DNA of 64,000 nucleotides from Polytrichum commune (lineage: Eukaryota > Streptophyta > Polytrichopsida > Polytrichales > Polytrichaceae), in contig OX485807.1 in NCBI GenBank assembly GCA_950295325.1, positions 19,005,666 to 19,069,665 on the forward strand, in the 5' to 3' direction. Every line of letters begins with the position of its first letter. Within the stretch, counting starts at the first letter, position 1. Position numbers and translations under genes: made by a program. Positions 1-15,944 of this stretch are shown here, one piece after another. The notes under the pieces were generated by a model. That model ran no database searches, was not told the DNA's origin, and was given only the letters and a program-made list of their open reading frames with translations.

Positions 1-540
1 GAACGTTTGGAGCACTCGGAGGTGCATCCCCTAACTCATAGTGGGCCAGCAGCAAATGACTCTTCCTGCGAGGTGGCGCAGTCACATCCTGAATCACCAA
101 CTCACATAGGCACTTCGGCGAAGGCAGCTGGGTCGGAGCATGTGCTGCCTTCGGTGGAGACACAGTCTGTTGTTGATGGGAAGGAGTCTCAGCGTATGCC
201 CGGCGGCGTGGATGTTGAGCCCGCTTTTCACATACCCATGACGCAGGCGAAGAGTCTTGAAGACTTGCCCAGTCAACTGGACTTTGACTGGCAAGATTCG
301 GTGTCGCAGATAGCCACTCCCGCCCTAGGTGCAGCTCGTAACCTGGATGGAGAGCTGGACGGTGTTGGCACTCCCCAAAGTGTCGCGGAGCCAATATCAG
401 TGGGCATGGACACATTCGTGGAGGTTTCGCAAATCGCGGAGGAGGCCGTCCGGGATGTCATGCCGCAACCATCCGCACCAGTGCCAACACCATTGCCAAC
501 AACAACGGACGTGGTTGATGCTGATGCTTCCATAATATAG
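1..540 (+). CDS. 3' end of an unrecognised reading frame, cut by the window edge
   Basis: The frame is open from base 1 and ends at a TAG at 538-540, giving about 179 residues. There is no ATG near the left edge, so the start lies outside the window. The peptide is acidic and rich in Ser, Pro, Thr and Val, with no motif I recognise, and ends in a Pro/Thr-rich stretch followed by VVDADASII. The low complexity suggests a disordered C-terminal tail. It could be the last exon of a host gene or of a second gene carried by the neighbouring MULE transposon. Its base composition is higher in GC than the AT-rich DNA after 540, which supports coding. I cannot assign a function. Confidence 0.4.
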   Translation, partial: ERLEHSEVHPLTHSGPAANDSSCEVAQSHPESPTHIGTSAKAAGSEHVLPSVETQSVVDGKESQRMPGGVDVEPAFHIPMTQAKSLEDLPSQLDFDWQDSVSQIATPALGAARNLDGELDGVGTPQSVAEPISVGMDTFVEVSQIAEEAVRDVMPQPSAPVPTPLPTTTDVVDADASII

Positions 541-1040
541 GTTCAGTTTACTGTTACAATGCAGGGTTCAGACTTGTAAACTTTGGTCCAATTTGTGTCC
601 CCACTGGAAGCTTCCTTTTCACCTAGAAGGATGAACATGTTGTAACATGTTGTAGCCTACAAGCCTACATCCCTTTATGAAGTTGTAACAAAGTTGCTGT
701 TTACGCACTTGTTTATGTTTTTGTTTATGTTTTGGTTGTGAATTTGATGTTCCAAAAAATGCACATGTGTTCTTCCGCTCCCTCACAATGCTAATATCAT
801 TCCGCAAAGCACACTTGGGACATGTAACGACGGCCAATTCGCATAACCAAACAAACATTCAGATCAAGACATGTTACTGCGCATACAAGTAAGAAAATAA
901 GCACATAGTTGGTGTTTACTTAGCCATCATTTGAGGAGTCTTCACATGCTTACAGTCCTACGGAGCACAAACGACTCTGTACGTATGCTACTATGTAACA
1001 CGCAATGGGAGACTACGGCGCCCAACTTGGCCTGAAAACT
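541..1040. other. AT-rich intergenic stretch with repeated TGTAAC motifs
   Basis: No gene is seen. The stretch has several copies of TGTAAC or its complement GTTACA (553, 641, 684, 823, 994), far more than expected by chance. Open frames here are short and without recognisable content. Confidence 0.5.
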
Positions 1041-1391
1041 TTAATCGGTTTCTGGTATGCCTTGAGTGGCGCGTTTGAAGGGGGGGGGGGGGCTCACGAC
1101 TGGAGGTGGGGTTGTGAGCTGCCGCACAACCTCTGCATGTCGCCGCCTTAGTCGGGCAGTCTGCGCCGGCGATAGCAACCGCGGAACCTCACCTGCTATG
1201 GATAGGACAACCGAAGGGAAATCTGGATTGTTGGACACATGCTGGTCCTCGCCGCATTGCCCAGGAGTTGTTGGAGGCGTGAAGAATTCGTTGTCGCTCG
1301 AACTGTCTTCAACGGGTCCAATGGCATCTGGACATCTACAAAGCCACTTCTTGACAGCCGCGCTAACCCGTATCACATCAAAAGGAGCCAT
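1041..1391 (-). CDS. Small unrecognised protein with proline-rich C-terminus
   Basis: An ATG-initiated 116-residue frame ending in TAA. The N-terminal half has a basic, Cys-containing segment (VKKWLCRCPDAIG), followed by an acidic Ser/Asp stretch, a Thr/Pro stretch (FFTPPTTPGQ), an Arg-rich segment (ARLRRRHAEVVRQL) and a Pro-rich tail coded by a run of twelve G on the plus strand (1080-1091). A good TATA box lies about 125 bp upstream on the same strand. It lies just downstream of, and on the same strand as, the MULE transposase gene, so it may be an accessory gene of that transposon. No family is recognised. The low-complexity tail could also mean it is not translated. Confidence 0.4.
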   Translation of the reverse strand: MAPFDVIRVSAAVKKWLCRCPDAIGPVEDSSSDNEFFTPPTTPGQCGEDQHVSNNPDFPSVVLSIAGEVPRLLSPAQTARLRRRHAEVVRQLTTPPPVVSPPPPFKRATQGIPETD

Positions 1392-1514
1392 GCTAAAGGG
1401 AATAAAAACTTGCGAGAGAGTGCTATGACGTTCTGTTCCCTAAAACCTATGTAGATATTGGAGGAGAAGGAAAGACGTCTCGCTGGAAACATGGAAGAGA
1501 AAGGCAAGTGGGAA

Positions 1515-1523
1515 CCTTATATA
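1515..1523 (-). promoter_or_regulatory. TATA box for the 1041-1391 reading frame
   Basis: On the minus strand the sequence reads GGGTATATAAGG, a full plant TATA box, 124-132 bases upstream of the ATG at 1391. This spacing allows a leader of about 100 bases. Confidence 0.45.
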
Positions 1524-1626
1524 CCCTAAACCTGACGACGTCATCCCACATGTGGGACGTGCCGTAACATGCGGGCACTGTGTAACATACAGACTGTGAA
1601 ACAGATGGTTGACTGTCATTGTTTAT

Positions 1627-4397
1627 TTAGCGACGTTGGTCCAAAAAGTCCTTCCTGCGCTTCAGGGACATGTTACTGCCGTCATCATTGGGCAAGAAAT
1701 GCAAGTCTGGTTGGGATGGCTCCACCAACCCATGCTTGATTTGAGCTAGCAATGTCTCTTGTTTTCCCTGGATGACGTGAAAGTCATCGAGGAGGTGTCG
1801 TAGCAGAAAAGTGTCACTTGTGGCCGCGTCCATGAACTCTGTTGCAAGGTTCCGAACTTTTTTTTCCATATCCTCCTAAGATGGTGTCACACGTTGGCTG
1901 CCTTGAGCTGCATTTGGTGTGGGTATGGGCAGTGTCGGTCCGGGTTCGTAACAATCATCTGGGAAATGAACAATCGGATCCAACATGTTACCACGGCCGC
2001 CCTCGGTTGTGCCTGCAAAGGATCCACAGTAACGTGTAATGGTTCCCTCTGCGAGGCTAGGGTGGAGTATCATGAGCACTTTAATATGATGTTTGCAGAT
2101 GTTTCCCTTCATTGCCCATGCGCAGTCACAACAACCCCACTCACAGTCTGGGTTGTACACAGAGTATAATTTAGCAGCATTGGTCTTCGAGGTTACCAAT
2201 GCTGGTCCAGCACACGCAATGGGTAGAGTGACACAACTGTCGGGGATTTCTCTTGCTTTGAGCACTGCATTGATGACGAACTGCTCCTGTTTCAAGTTGG
2301 GGACGAAGCCGTGTTGCTTCCTCATCGCCTGGTACCAATAGTGGGAGAGTATATCCTCTGTCAACTCGTATATGACCCAATTCAATCGACGTCCGTGTGC
2401 TCTTCCTTTTGAGGCACGCAAGGTGGCCTTCAGGTTGGAGTGGTAGCTTTCAATTGCTGTACTAGTGTCCTACCCAGCATATGGCAGGTTACGATGCCCC
2501 ACAACCCACATATGGGTTTTGTCTGCCCATTGTTTGTTGAAGTACGCCCAGAAATTGCTGACAATGGGGAAGTTATCCATAAGAGCATTCAATTGCCGAA
2601 GAGCCCAAGGCCCAATTTCATCTCCCTGGGGGCACTTTGTATCGTACATAATACGCCCCAATCCCTTTAGCACACCAACCCGGATAGCATGGTCTTTAAT
2701 TTTTGCCACCACTTGTTTCAACCATGCACGACGAACATGCCACAGGCACAGAAATACTTTAACTCTTGGCCACACAGATTGCAACCCTCCAATCTCTGCC
2801 TGCGCACAATCTGTAATGAAAGCATTTGGCATCCAACCTTCTTGCGCTGATGCCAATTTCGTGGCGAGCGCCCTCATCCATGGTTGAAGGTCAGGTTGTT
2901 TGGAACTAGAAGTGATAATGTACGCCACAGACACTCCGTTTAGCCAATCATCAAAGACCATCAAGGTGTACAACGGAAACTGCAACCACAAAGAAAAAGG
3001 AAAATATTAGAGCTTAGGTGATCATACATGTTCCGAAGAACACATTTGTAACATGTGTCTCAACAAAGTACTTAGTTGTGACGGTCTACAATTTGACAGT
3101 CCGTGGAGAATATATGGAACAAACCTTGTTCTCATTAGTTGCAAACGTGGCATTAATGGAAACAACTTTTTTATGCCCGTGCTTGAATATCATATCTTGT
3201 TGCCAACACGTTTGGATGCCTATCGTGAATGGCATGTTGTCACGTGTAATAGCTCCCCGAACATGTACACCGGACTCTTTGTAGTAGAACACGAGATGGG
3301 GATGTTCTTGCACCCACATGCGCACAGATTTGACATCATTGTTGTCACGTTTGTAGGTCTCTATTGCAAGGCGGCCAGCGACGTTACGGATGTCTTGGTC
3401 GCAAATGAAGAGGTCCCGAGTGAGGTCCTCACCTCTTTCACACACTTCCAAGAACCGTCTCCTATGTTTTGCCATAATTTGCGGGATAGACAAACCCAAC
3501 CGCAAATGTTCCATGATGAATTCCCGAACATGCGGTGAGAGATGACTCGAAAATCTGCTCTTATGACTAGTCTTTGTGGCACCATGGCAGAAACATCCTT
3601 TCAAGTTGACATGTTGCATCTGGTGGTATGTTACCTCTGCAACCGAGGGCTCAAGGTATAATCGCTTCACAAGAAAACCACATTGGCACCCCCTTCGTTG
3701 GCCAAATCCTCGCATCCTCGCGGATGTGCGAGGACCTGAGTGATCCTTACTATTTGGAACGTATTTCCCTTTCGAGTCCAGTTTTCGTTTCTTCTGGTAC
3801 ATATCATTTGTAACCACTGGTATGTGCGAGGCATTGTCATTTGGTCCATACTGGAAGTGATACCTGGGGAGGAGAACAAGTGGTTATAGTCATTAACCCC
3901 AAGTCACAAACATGTCTGAGCGTTGTAACATTGGAAGATGCAAAATGGAATTGAGATCGCATGTTACAAGCACACCTGAGGATGGCAGAGTAGCTGTTCC
4001 AGCGGGGGAACATTAATTTCCCCTGTTCGTTTGATGCAATGCCCTGGCAAACAAATTTGCAGGGCGCATCTGTGCGAGCCTCCTCACCCTTCACAAAATC
4101 TTGGACTCTTGCCCAGGGTATGTATGCAACGGAAACTGGCGCTTCAGTCCTGGAACCAGACCCCCTCCCTTTCCGCCGGATCTGCGGTGTCCACGTTAGA
4201 TCGTTGTGCATGAAGGTACCTACTTGGGGTATCTGAACCAAACTGCGCAGGTGCTCAAACTCCCCTTTGTGTGCCTCCTGGTATGTGGACTCGTACGAAG
4301 GATCCACACCCAACGGCATGCGATGACTTGTAACGTGTCCGCCACTATGCATTTCGGTAGAGGAGTGAAGGACGACGCCAGCCACAGAGGATCCCAT
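1627..4397 (-). pseudogene. MULE transposase with SWIM zinc finger, inactivated
   Basis: Three exons join in phase: 4397-3976, 3863-3125 and 2979-1627, with donors GTGTGC and GTTTGT and acceptors CCCCAG and TTGCAG. The frame spans 838 codons. Exon 2 carries a Cys/His cluster resembling the FAR1/MULE N-terminal zinc region (GCQCGF near its start, GCFCHG further on). The core reads KFPLYTLMVFDDW and AFITDCAQAE, typical of the MULE DDE domain. The SWIM finger (CxC, eight residues, CxH: CDCAWAMKGNICKH) follows. Breaks: TAG at 2470-2472 (codon 557), where a Gln (CAG) would fit, just before the block with the probable third catalytic Glu (AIESYHSNLK); TAG at 1876-1878 (codon 755); and Asn378 (AAT, 3152-3154) where the family usually has the first catalytic Asp. 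There is no frameshift, so decay looks recent. Codons 756-837 after the second TAG form a charged, helix-like tail. Confidence 0.8.
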
Positions 4398-4729
4398 TGA
4401 AGTTTTGTTGTGGTCAAAGTTTTCCGCTCATTTCCTAGGCAGCACTGCTTGTGCATGCAATGAGGTAATATATCTGGAAGCAATGAGTACCGTGATGAAC
4501 ATAAAACGCCAAGCACAAGGTAGGGAGTGCACATAGGTGTAACGTGACTGCCAAAGCTCATTCACAAGACGCCAATCGCTTTGAGAAGATAAAGACCGCG
4601 TGGTGTGAAGACATCATTGTTACAGTCGCATGAGATTGACAAGAGAGAGTGTAATGTGGCTACAGAGAGGACTAAGCAGTAAATGAACACATTTCAATGA
4701 GGCATAAGCAATTTTTGACTGCAAATCTG
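4398..4729. other. Upstream region of the MULE transposase
   Basis: AT-rich leader or promoter of the transposase gene, with TGTAAC/GTTACA sites around 4329, 4508 and 4619. No clear TATA box or gene is seen. Confidence 0.35.
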
Positions 4730-5275
4730 ATGAGAAATATGGGAAGCAAGTCAAATGTGATGAGGAGTATGGGAAGCAAGTCAGATCTGATGAGGAATGT
4801 GGGAGGCAAGTCAGATGTGATGAGGAATATGGGAAGCAAGTCAGATGTGATGAAGAACTTAGGAAGCAAGTCAGATCTGATGAGGAGCTTGGAAAACAAG
4901 TCAGATATGTTGAGGAGCTTGGGAAGCAAGTCAGATCTGATGAGGAGACATATACCTTCACAACATCATTCTTGGCTTGGCATCAGTACATGGAAGACAC
5001 CCCAGTGGCGCCTTAAACCAGATTGTTATGCAATGCACATGTTGCGTGATGAGGAATATGGGAAGCAAGTCAGATGTGATGAGGAACTTGGGAAGCAAGT
5101 CAGATCTGATGAGGAGCTTGGGAAACAAGTCAGATATGTTGAGGAGCTTGGAAAGCAAGTCAGATCTGATGAGGAGACATATACCTTCACAACATCATTC
5201 TTGGCTTGGCATCAGTACATGGAAGACACCCCAGTGGCGCCCTAAACCAGATTGTTATACAATGCACATGTTACG
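4730..5275 (+). repeat. 30-bp minisatellite inside a larger tandem duplication
   Basis: Seven 30-bp units occupy 4730-4939 and four occupy 5049-5168. Each block is followed by a nearly identical segment of about 105 bp (4940-5048 and 5169-5275), so the array is duplicated at a higher order. Because the unit is a multiple of three, the plus strand reads as repeats of the decapeptide SDLMRSLGSK (182-residue open frame from 4697), and other frames stay open too. Units differ at only a few positions. It lies upstream of the MULE transposase and may be part of the transposon's end. Confidence 0.85.
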
Positions 5276-6210
5276 ATCAATCGGAATCACAAAAGCAAAG
5301 GAACACTGAAACTCACGTTCAATGAGGAGGTCTTGTCCGTGTATGCTGTCCGAATCATTGCTCAAATCGCATCACTTCATTGAACTCACTCTAGTGCAAC
5401 CGAAAGTTGGAGTCTCTACTGAACCAGGATGTTACAGACAATCATCAAGGGTGGGTAGGTGGACGTTTGAAAACACACACTCCCCGAGGGCGGCATTCTT
5501 CCCTGCATGGATGGGTGAGTGAAGCCATGGTCATGACACCGTGGCGGCATGGGGGGGTTTGGGTGACAGGGTGGCTGCTGCTACAGCGTGGCCGGCGCCA
5601 CGGTGGCCGGTGTGACAGGTTGGCTGCGCAAGATGACAGCGTGGATGCTGGGAGCACCGGGAGGGGAACCAGAACCGCCCGGGTCGCGATGTGTAGGTTT
5701 CGAGGATTGACGCGGGTCTGCCAAGCCTCAGAGTCCGGGCTGGAGTTAACACATTTGGGTTTCGTAATGTTAGGGGAGTGTAAACATATGACACTTGCCA
5801 TTAGTATGCTCAATGATATCTCCCCCTTGTGGGATATTACGCAAAACTATCATGATCTCAAGCATCCCAAATTTGCTACGCTTAATATCATAATGTAAAT
5901 ATTTTTTCACTTCAAAAAGTTACTTATGTTGAAGAATGGTATCGTATAGGCAATTAGCGGATGTGATTGTGAGACCTCTAGGCATCTAGTTTAGGCCCTT
6001 CGCATGAGTGTATGTAACACTAAATACCATAAATGGGGTAGTTGGCTACTAGTCTTCGATCCAAATCATCCCAGGGTGTGGTTTTGTTGATTTTTGCAAT
6101 AATATGCATGTAAATTTTAGATTCCAAACACTAGCTGTTCCGGTACTGAATTGGTTATTATTTGAGTCTTTTTTTAAAGGATATAGGTGGAACATAACTG
6201 AACGACATAT
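5276..6210. other. Intergenic stretch with a short GC-rich island
   Basis: No gene is supported. 5530-5720 is GC-rich with purine-biased runs and open frames on both strands, but none resembles a known protein. The rest is AT-rich. Confidence 0.35.
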
Positions 6211-6354
6211 CATAACATTATGCATATCCATAACAATGTTATGCGGGACTAATAGTATTCCACAAAATAATCCTGGATTTTTCCCACATCCAGGAATATT
6301 TTGTGGAATACTGTCAGTCCCATAAAACATTATTATGGATCTGAATAATATTAT
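6211..6354. mobile_element. Hairpin MITE, copy 1
   Basis: Two arms of about 66 bp are imperfect inverted copies, beginning CATAACATTATGCATATCC and ending in the complement near 6354, around a small central loop with CCTGGA/TCCAGG. The same arm sequence recurs at 7039-7180 and 49141-49309. A flanking motif GGGCCGATTCATTCCAATT at 6487 recurs inverted beside the 49-kb copy, so the hairpin may be part of a longer element. Confidence 0.65.
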
Positions 6355-7038
6355 GATCAGATTACTGAGTTGATATATACTTGACTTTGGTGCTCACACA
6401 TCTCATACTTAGATTTTAACGTCACATTGTAGAGTTGTGTAAAGTAAGTAAAAATTATACTAGATTCATTCCCTACAAGATTGAAGGGCCGATTCATTCC
6501 AATTTGACTCCATTAGGCTAATTCGTGGTTTTTGATTCTATTTCGGAAGTCGAAATCTAAAAATATCCATTTACAATGTATAATATTGTTCATTGCAATT
6601 TCACCTTTGTAATGGATGAGTTTACGTAGACGCCATGAATCCGAAGCCGTTCGTTCCAAGTGATTCCTCAATACACTCCACATCCATTCATAGCGTGCAT
6701 AGATTTGCAAGACCTTCTAGTGGTGGATTGACTTTATTATGCATGATGAAGAATAGAATAACTTAAAATTTTATTGTCGATCTAGTGAGTATTGTGATCC
6801 AGATATCCACACATAACATTATTTAGCTAAGTCTATATGCTGGGTGGGGCCGAAAATAAGCAAAATTCTATTTGGAATCATGCTATGTTTATTCCCACTT
6901 GCATTGGGTAGATTGAGGCTAAAACAACTCGGGTGAAGCAATATAATCATATCATTAGAATAAAATTTGACAAAAAATTAAACAAAAAATGGCCTCTTTT
7001 TTTCTCACATATGAAGAAAGTGTTGTGTAGAACTATTC

Positions 7039-7180
7039 AAATCCATAACAATGTTATGCGGAACTGACAACATTCTACAGAATATTCGCCATATTGGCTA
7101 TAATATAGAGAACAATAGAGAATATTCCTAGAATAATGTCAATCCCAGCAAACATTGTTATGGATCTGAAGAATGTTATG
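7039..7180. mobile_element. Hairpin MITE, copy 2
   Basis: It shares the terminal arm ATCCATAACAATGTTATGCG with copy 1 and ends with its inverse (AACATTGTTATGGAT), with a diverged centre. No coding capacity. Confidence 0.6.
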
Positions 7181-7714
7181 TCCCTTCGCCCATGGGCTAG
7201 GCTCGAGCAAGGGCGGAGATTGGAAGGAACTCTGGACCTGTCTTCTTGCCTGTGGTGAATTTCGCCCCTGGAAATCAGTCCTTGTAAGACGATCGGTGCG
7301 CGATTGATCAGCAGCTACAATGAGAAGTTCAGACATGAATGGTGCACATGATAATCGGATGAGGGAGGCTGCGAGTGAACGGATTTGGAGTTCAAAAAAG
7401 TATCGTTGTGCTGTTATTTCACACGGAAAATGTTATCGACATAAATTCGGTTGACCGATAAACTAAAAGACTGTACGTTGTCTTTTGGTGAGAGAGGAGT
7501 ACTACTAGGTTAGGTTATATAGAAACAACGAGATGATCATAGTTCTAATCCTCGAGAATTGTAAGACCTGGTTACAGGTATGATGATGATGACGGGCTAG
7601 GGTATAATGTTGAAGTAAAAAGGATGTCAAACGTGGTTTGAATGAATTGGGAATTGTAATTGTAAATTGCTGTTGCTACAATCGACAATCTGTGCTGTCT
7701 GTCTATTATTTTAG

Positions 7715-14216
<6,502 letters not shown>

Positions 14217-15944
14217 TTATTTCTTTTTTGGTGGTGATTTGGCAGCAGCATCTTTTCCACCTTTCGGTGCTGCCCCTTCCTTGCCCTTTCCACCTTGGCC
14301 GACAAGGGGTTTTTTCCTTGCAAACGGGTTCATGCCTTGACTCATGTAATAGATATCAGCATACTCGGTGATCTCACATGCATGCCTTGGGAAATTGAAT
14401 AGAGGGTGCGGCTTTTTCTGCAAAGACAAAAGTGTAGCAATTTACTATGCATTACTACATTGGATCATGGCAAACTTGAGAAGGCACCTAACATGGTGCT
14501 CTCCAAAGTTTGATAAGGTGTTCATTTTTATACAGCCATCTATTGGCCAAAGTCAAACGCATCCCCCTTCATTTCACTATGATTAGGGGTTCCAACACCA
14601 CTTTAACACTCTTTGAACATTATAAAATGTCGAAAGCGGGCAAAAACTCCCTACCAAACCATGAGTTTCTGAGAGACTTAATTGATCCAAGTCATCCTTA
14701 GACTTAAGGATGACTTTAATAACAAACATAAATGTCAACCTATATTTGGGCCATTACTTGGCAACTACCAAATTCCATGCCAAATAAGAGCCCCCTGGAA
14801 AGAAAGAGGTTTTGGATGTCTGATCACACTCAACAGAAGCTAACTGATCATTCTGGAACATTGGAAAAAGATGAGAAGTGTTCGAAAACACAAACCAATG
14901 GCCCTTTGAACCAGCCATACTCTTGTGCAACTGTGAGCGGCTCCTCGTATTTGTCAGGTGGAGGTAACTCTCTATTTTTTATTGGGTCTACAGTTGTCAT
15001 CAGCTTCACAGCATCCTCATATTCCTTCTGTGACACTGCGAATTGCTTTGCCAAATCATTGAGCCATAAGACAATACAGCTGCTGTAAGTGATATAAGTG
15101 CTGCTTATAAACTGGGCTGAAAATAAGAGGGCTATATCATAGAAGTGAAGTTTTTTCTGGTTGTTGTATAATATGACTTGCCTTTGATGGTCGGCTGCAC
15201 CCTTGTTGGTTTCTCAGTGATAAGGTACACTGTGAAAATTGGAAACAAGAGATGTCAAGCTCATCAAAGTCACAAATGGAAGTGGGTTCATTCTTCCCAA
15301 AGCATTTTGACCATGAATGACAAACAAATTACCAGTTATTCAAACATGAGACGGGGGAATCCTCATGGCGCATATTGTCACTCATTAAGGTAAGTGGCTT
15401 TTAGGAGTATAGTTTCTCAAGCCCAACTTCCCTCGTATATCACTTCTTAGCAATTAGGGTTTTAAAACCTAGACCTCTGGGATGCATGTAAACCACATAA
15501 AGACATGCTTTGGAATTGAAGGAATCATTGACAGCATTCAAAGTTCAGACACATTACAGTAGGAGAAATTTAAAACAAATGGCCAGATGGTAACATTTTC
15601 GCAAAGACACATAACAAATCTTTGAGTGGAGGTTTCTGCCTTCTTTCAGGATATTGAGTAGCCATTACATATGATAATCTGCTTTCCTGCTAATCAGTGT
15701 TTCAGCCTGTGTAGAGCCTTGCTAATTCATTGCACCTCGAGGTTTTTGATTGCCACTTACTAGTCCTGGGGTCCAATTGGAAAGGCCCTTGCACTGCAGG
15801 GAGTGCGTCGCACTTGTCACAATGCTCCTTCCACACTTTGTTGGCTGAGATTGGATCCATGGGTGTAGGCTTCCGGTATTGCCTTGGAGGTGTTTTCGTG
15901 GCCGCCTTTGCAGGTGCAGACGCCAATGGTGACTTGGGAGCCAT
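14217..15944 (-). CDS. CFAP144: CFAP144/FAM183-like ciliary doublet-microtubule inner protein
   Basis: Four exons join in phase to 217 residues: 15944-15761, 15229-15182 (48 nt), 15116-14896 and 14417-14217. Intron 2 uses a GC-AG boundary (AAAG/GCAAGT to TTTTCAG). The N-terminus is Pro/Lys-rich, followed by the core ISANKVWKEHCDKC and YLITEKPT. Then comes the signature I associate with FAM183/CFAP144, KYEEPLTVAQEYGW (134-147), then FPRHACEITEYADIYY and GMNPF, and a Lys-rich tail (KSPPKKK). In animals and green algae the family lies inside axonemal doublet microtubules; here it would act in sperm flagella. The protein is longer than the animal family (about 130 residues, from memory) because of its basic ends. 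Assignment is by remembered motifs. The phase agreement of all four exons supports the model. Confidence 0.65.

Noticed and set aside
1876-2472. In-frame TAG codons as evidence for a reassigned stop codon (TAG read as Gln, as in some green algae)
   Set aside because: The beta-tubulin gene ends normally with TAG right after its acidic tail, and TAG closes the frame at 540, so TAG acts as stop. Decay of the transposon explains the ambers.
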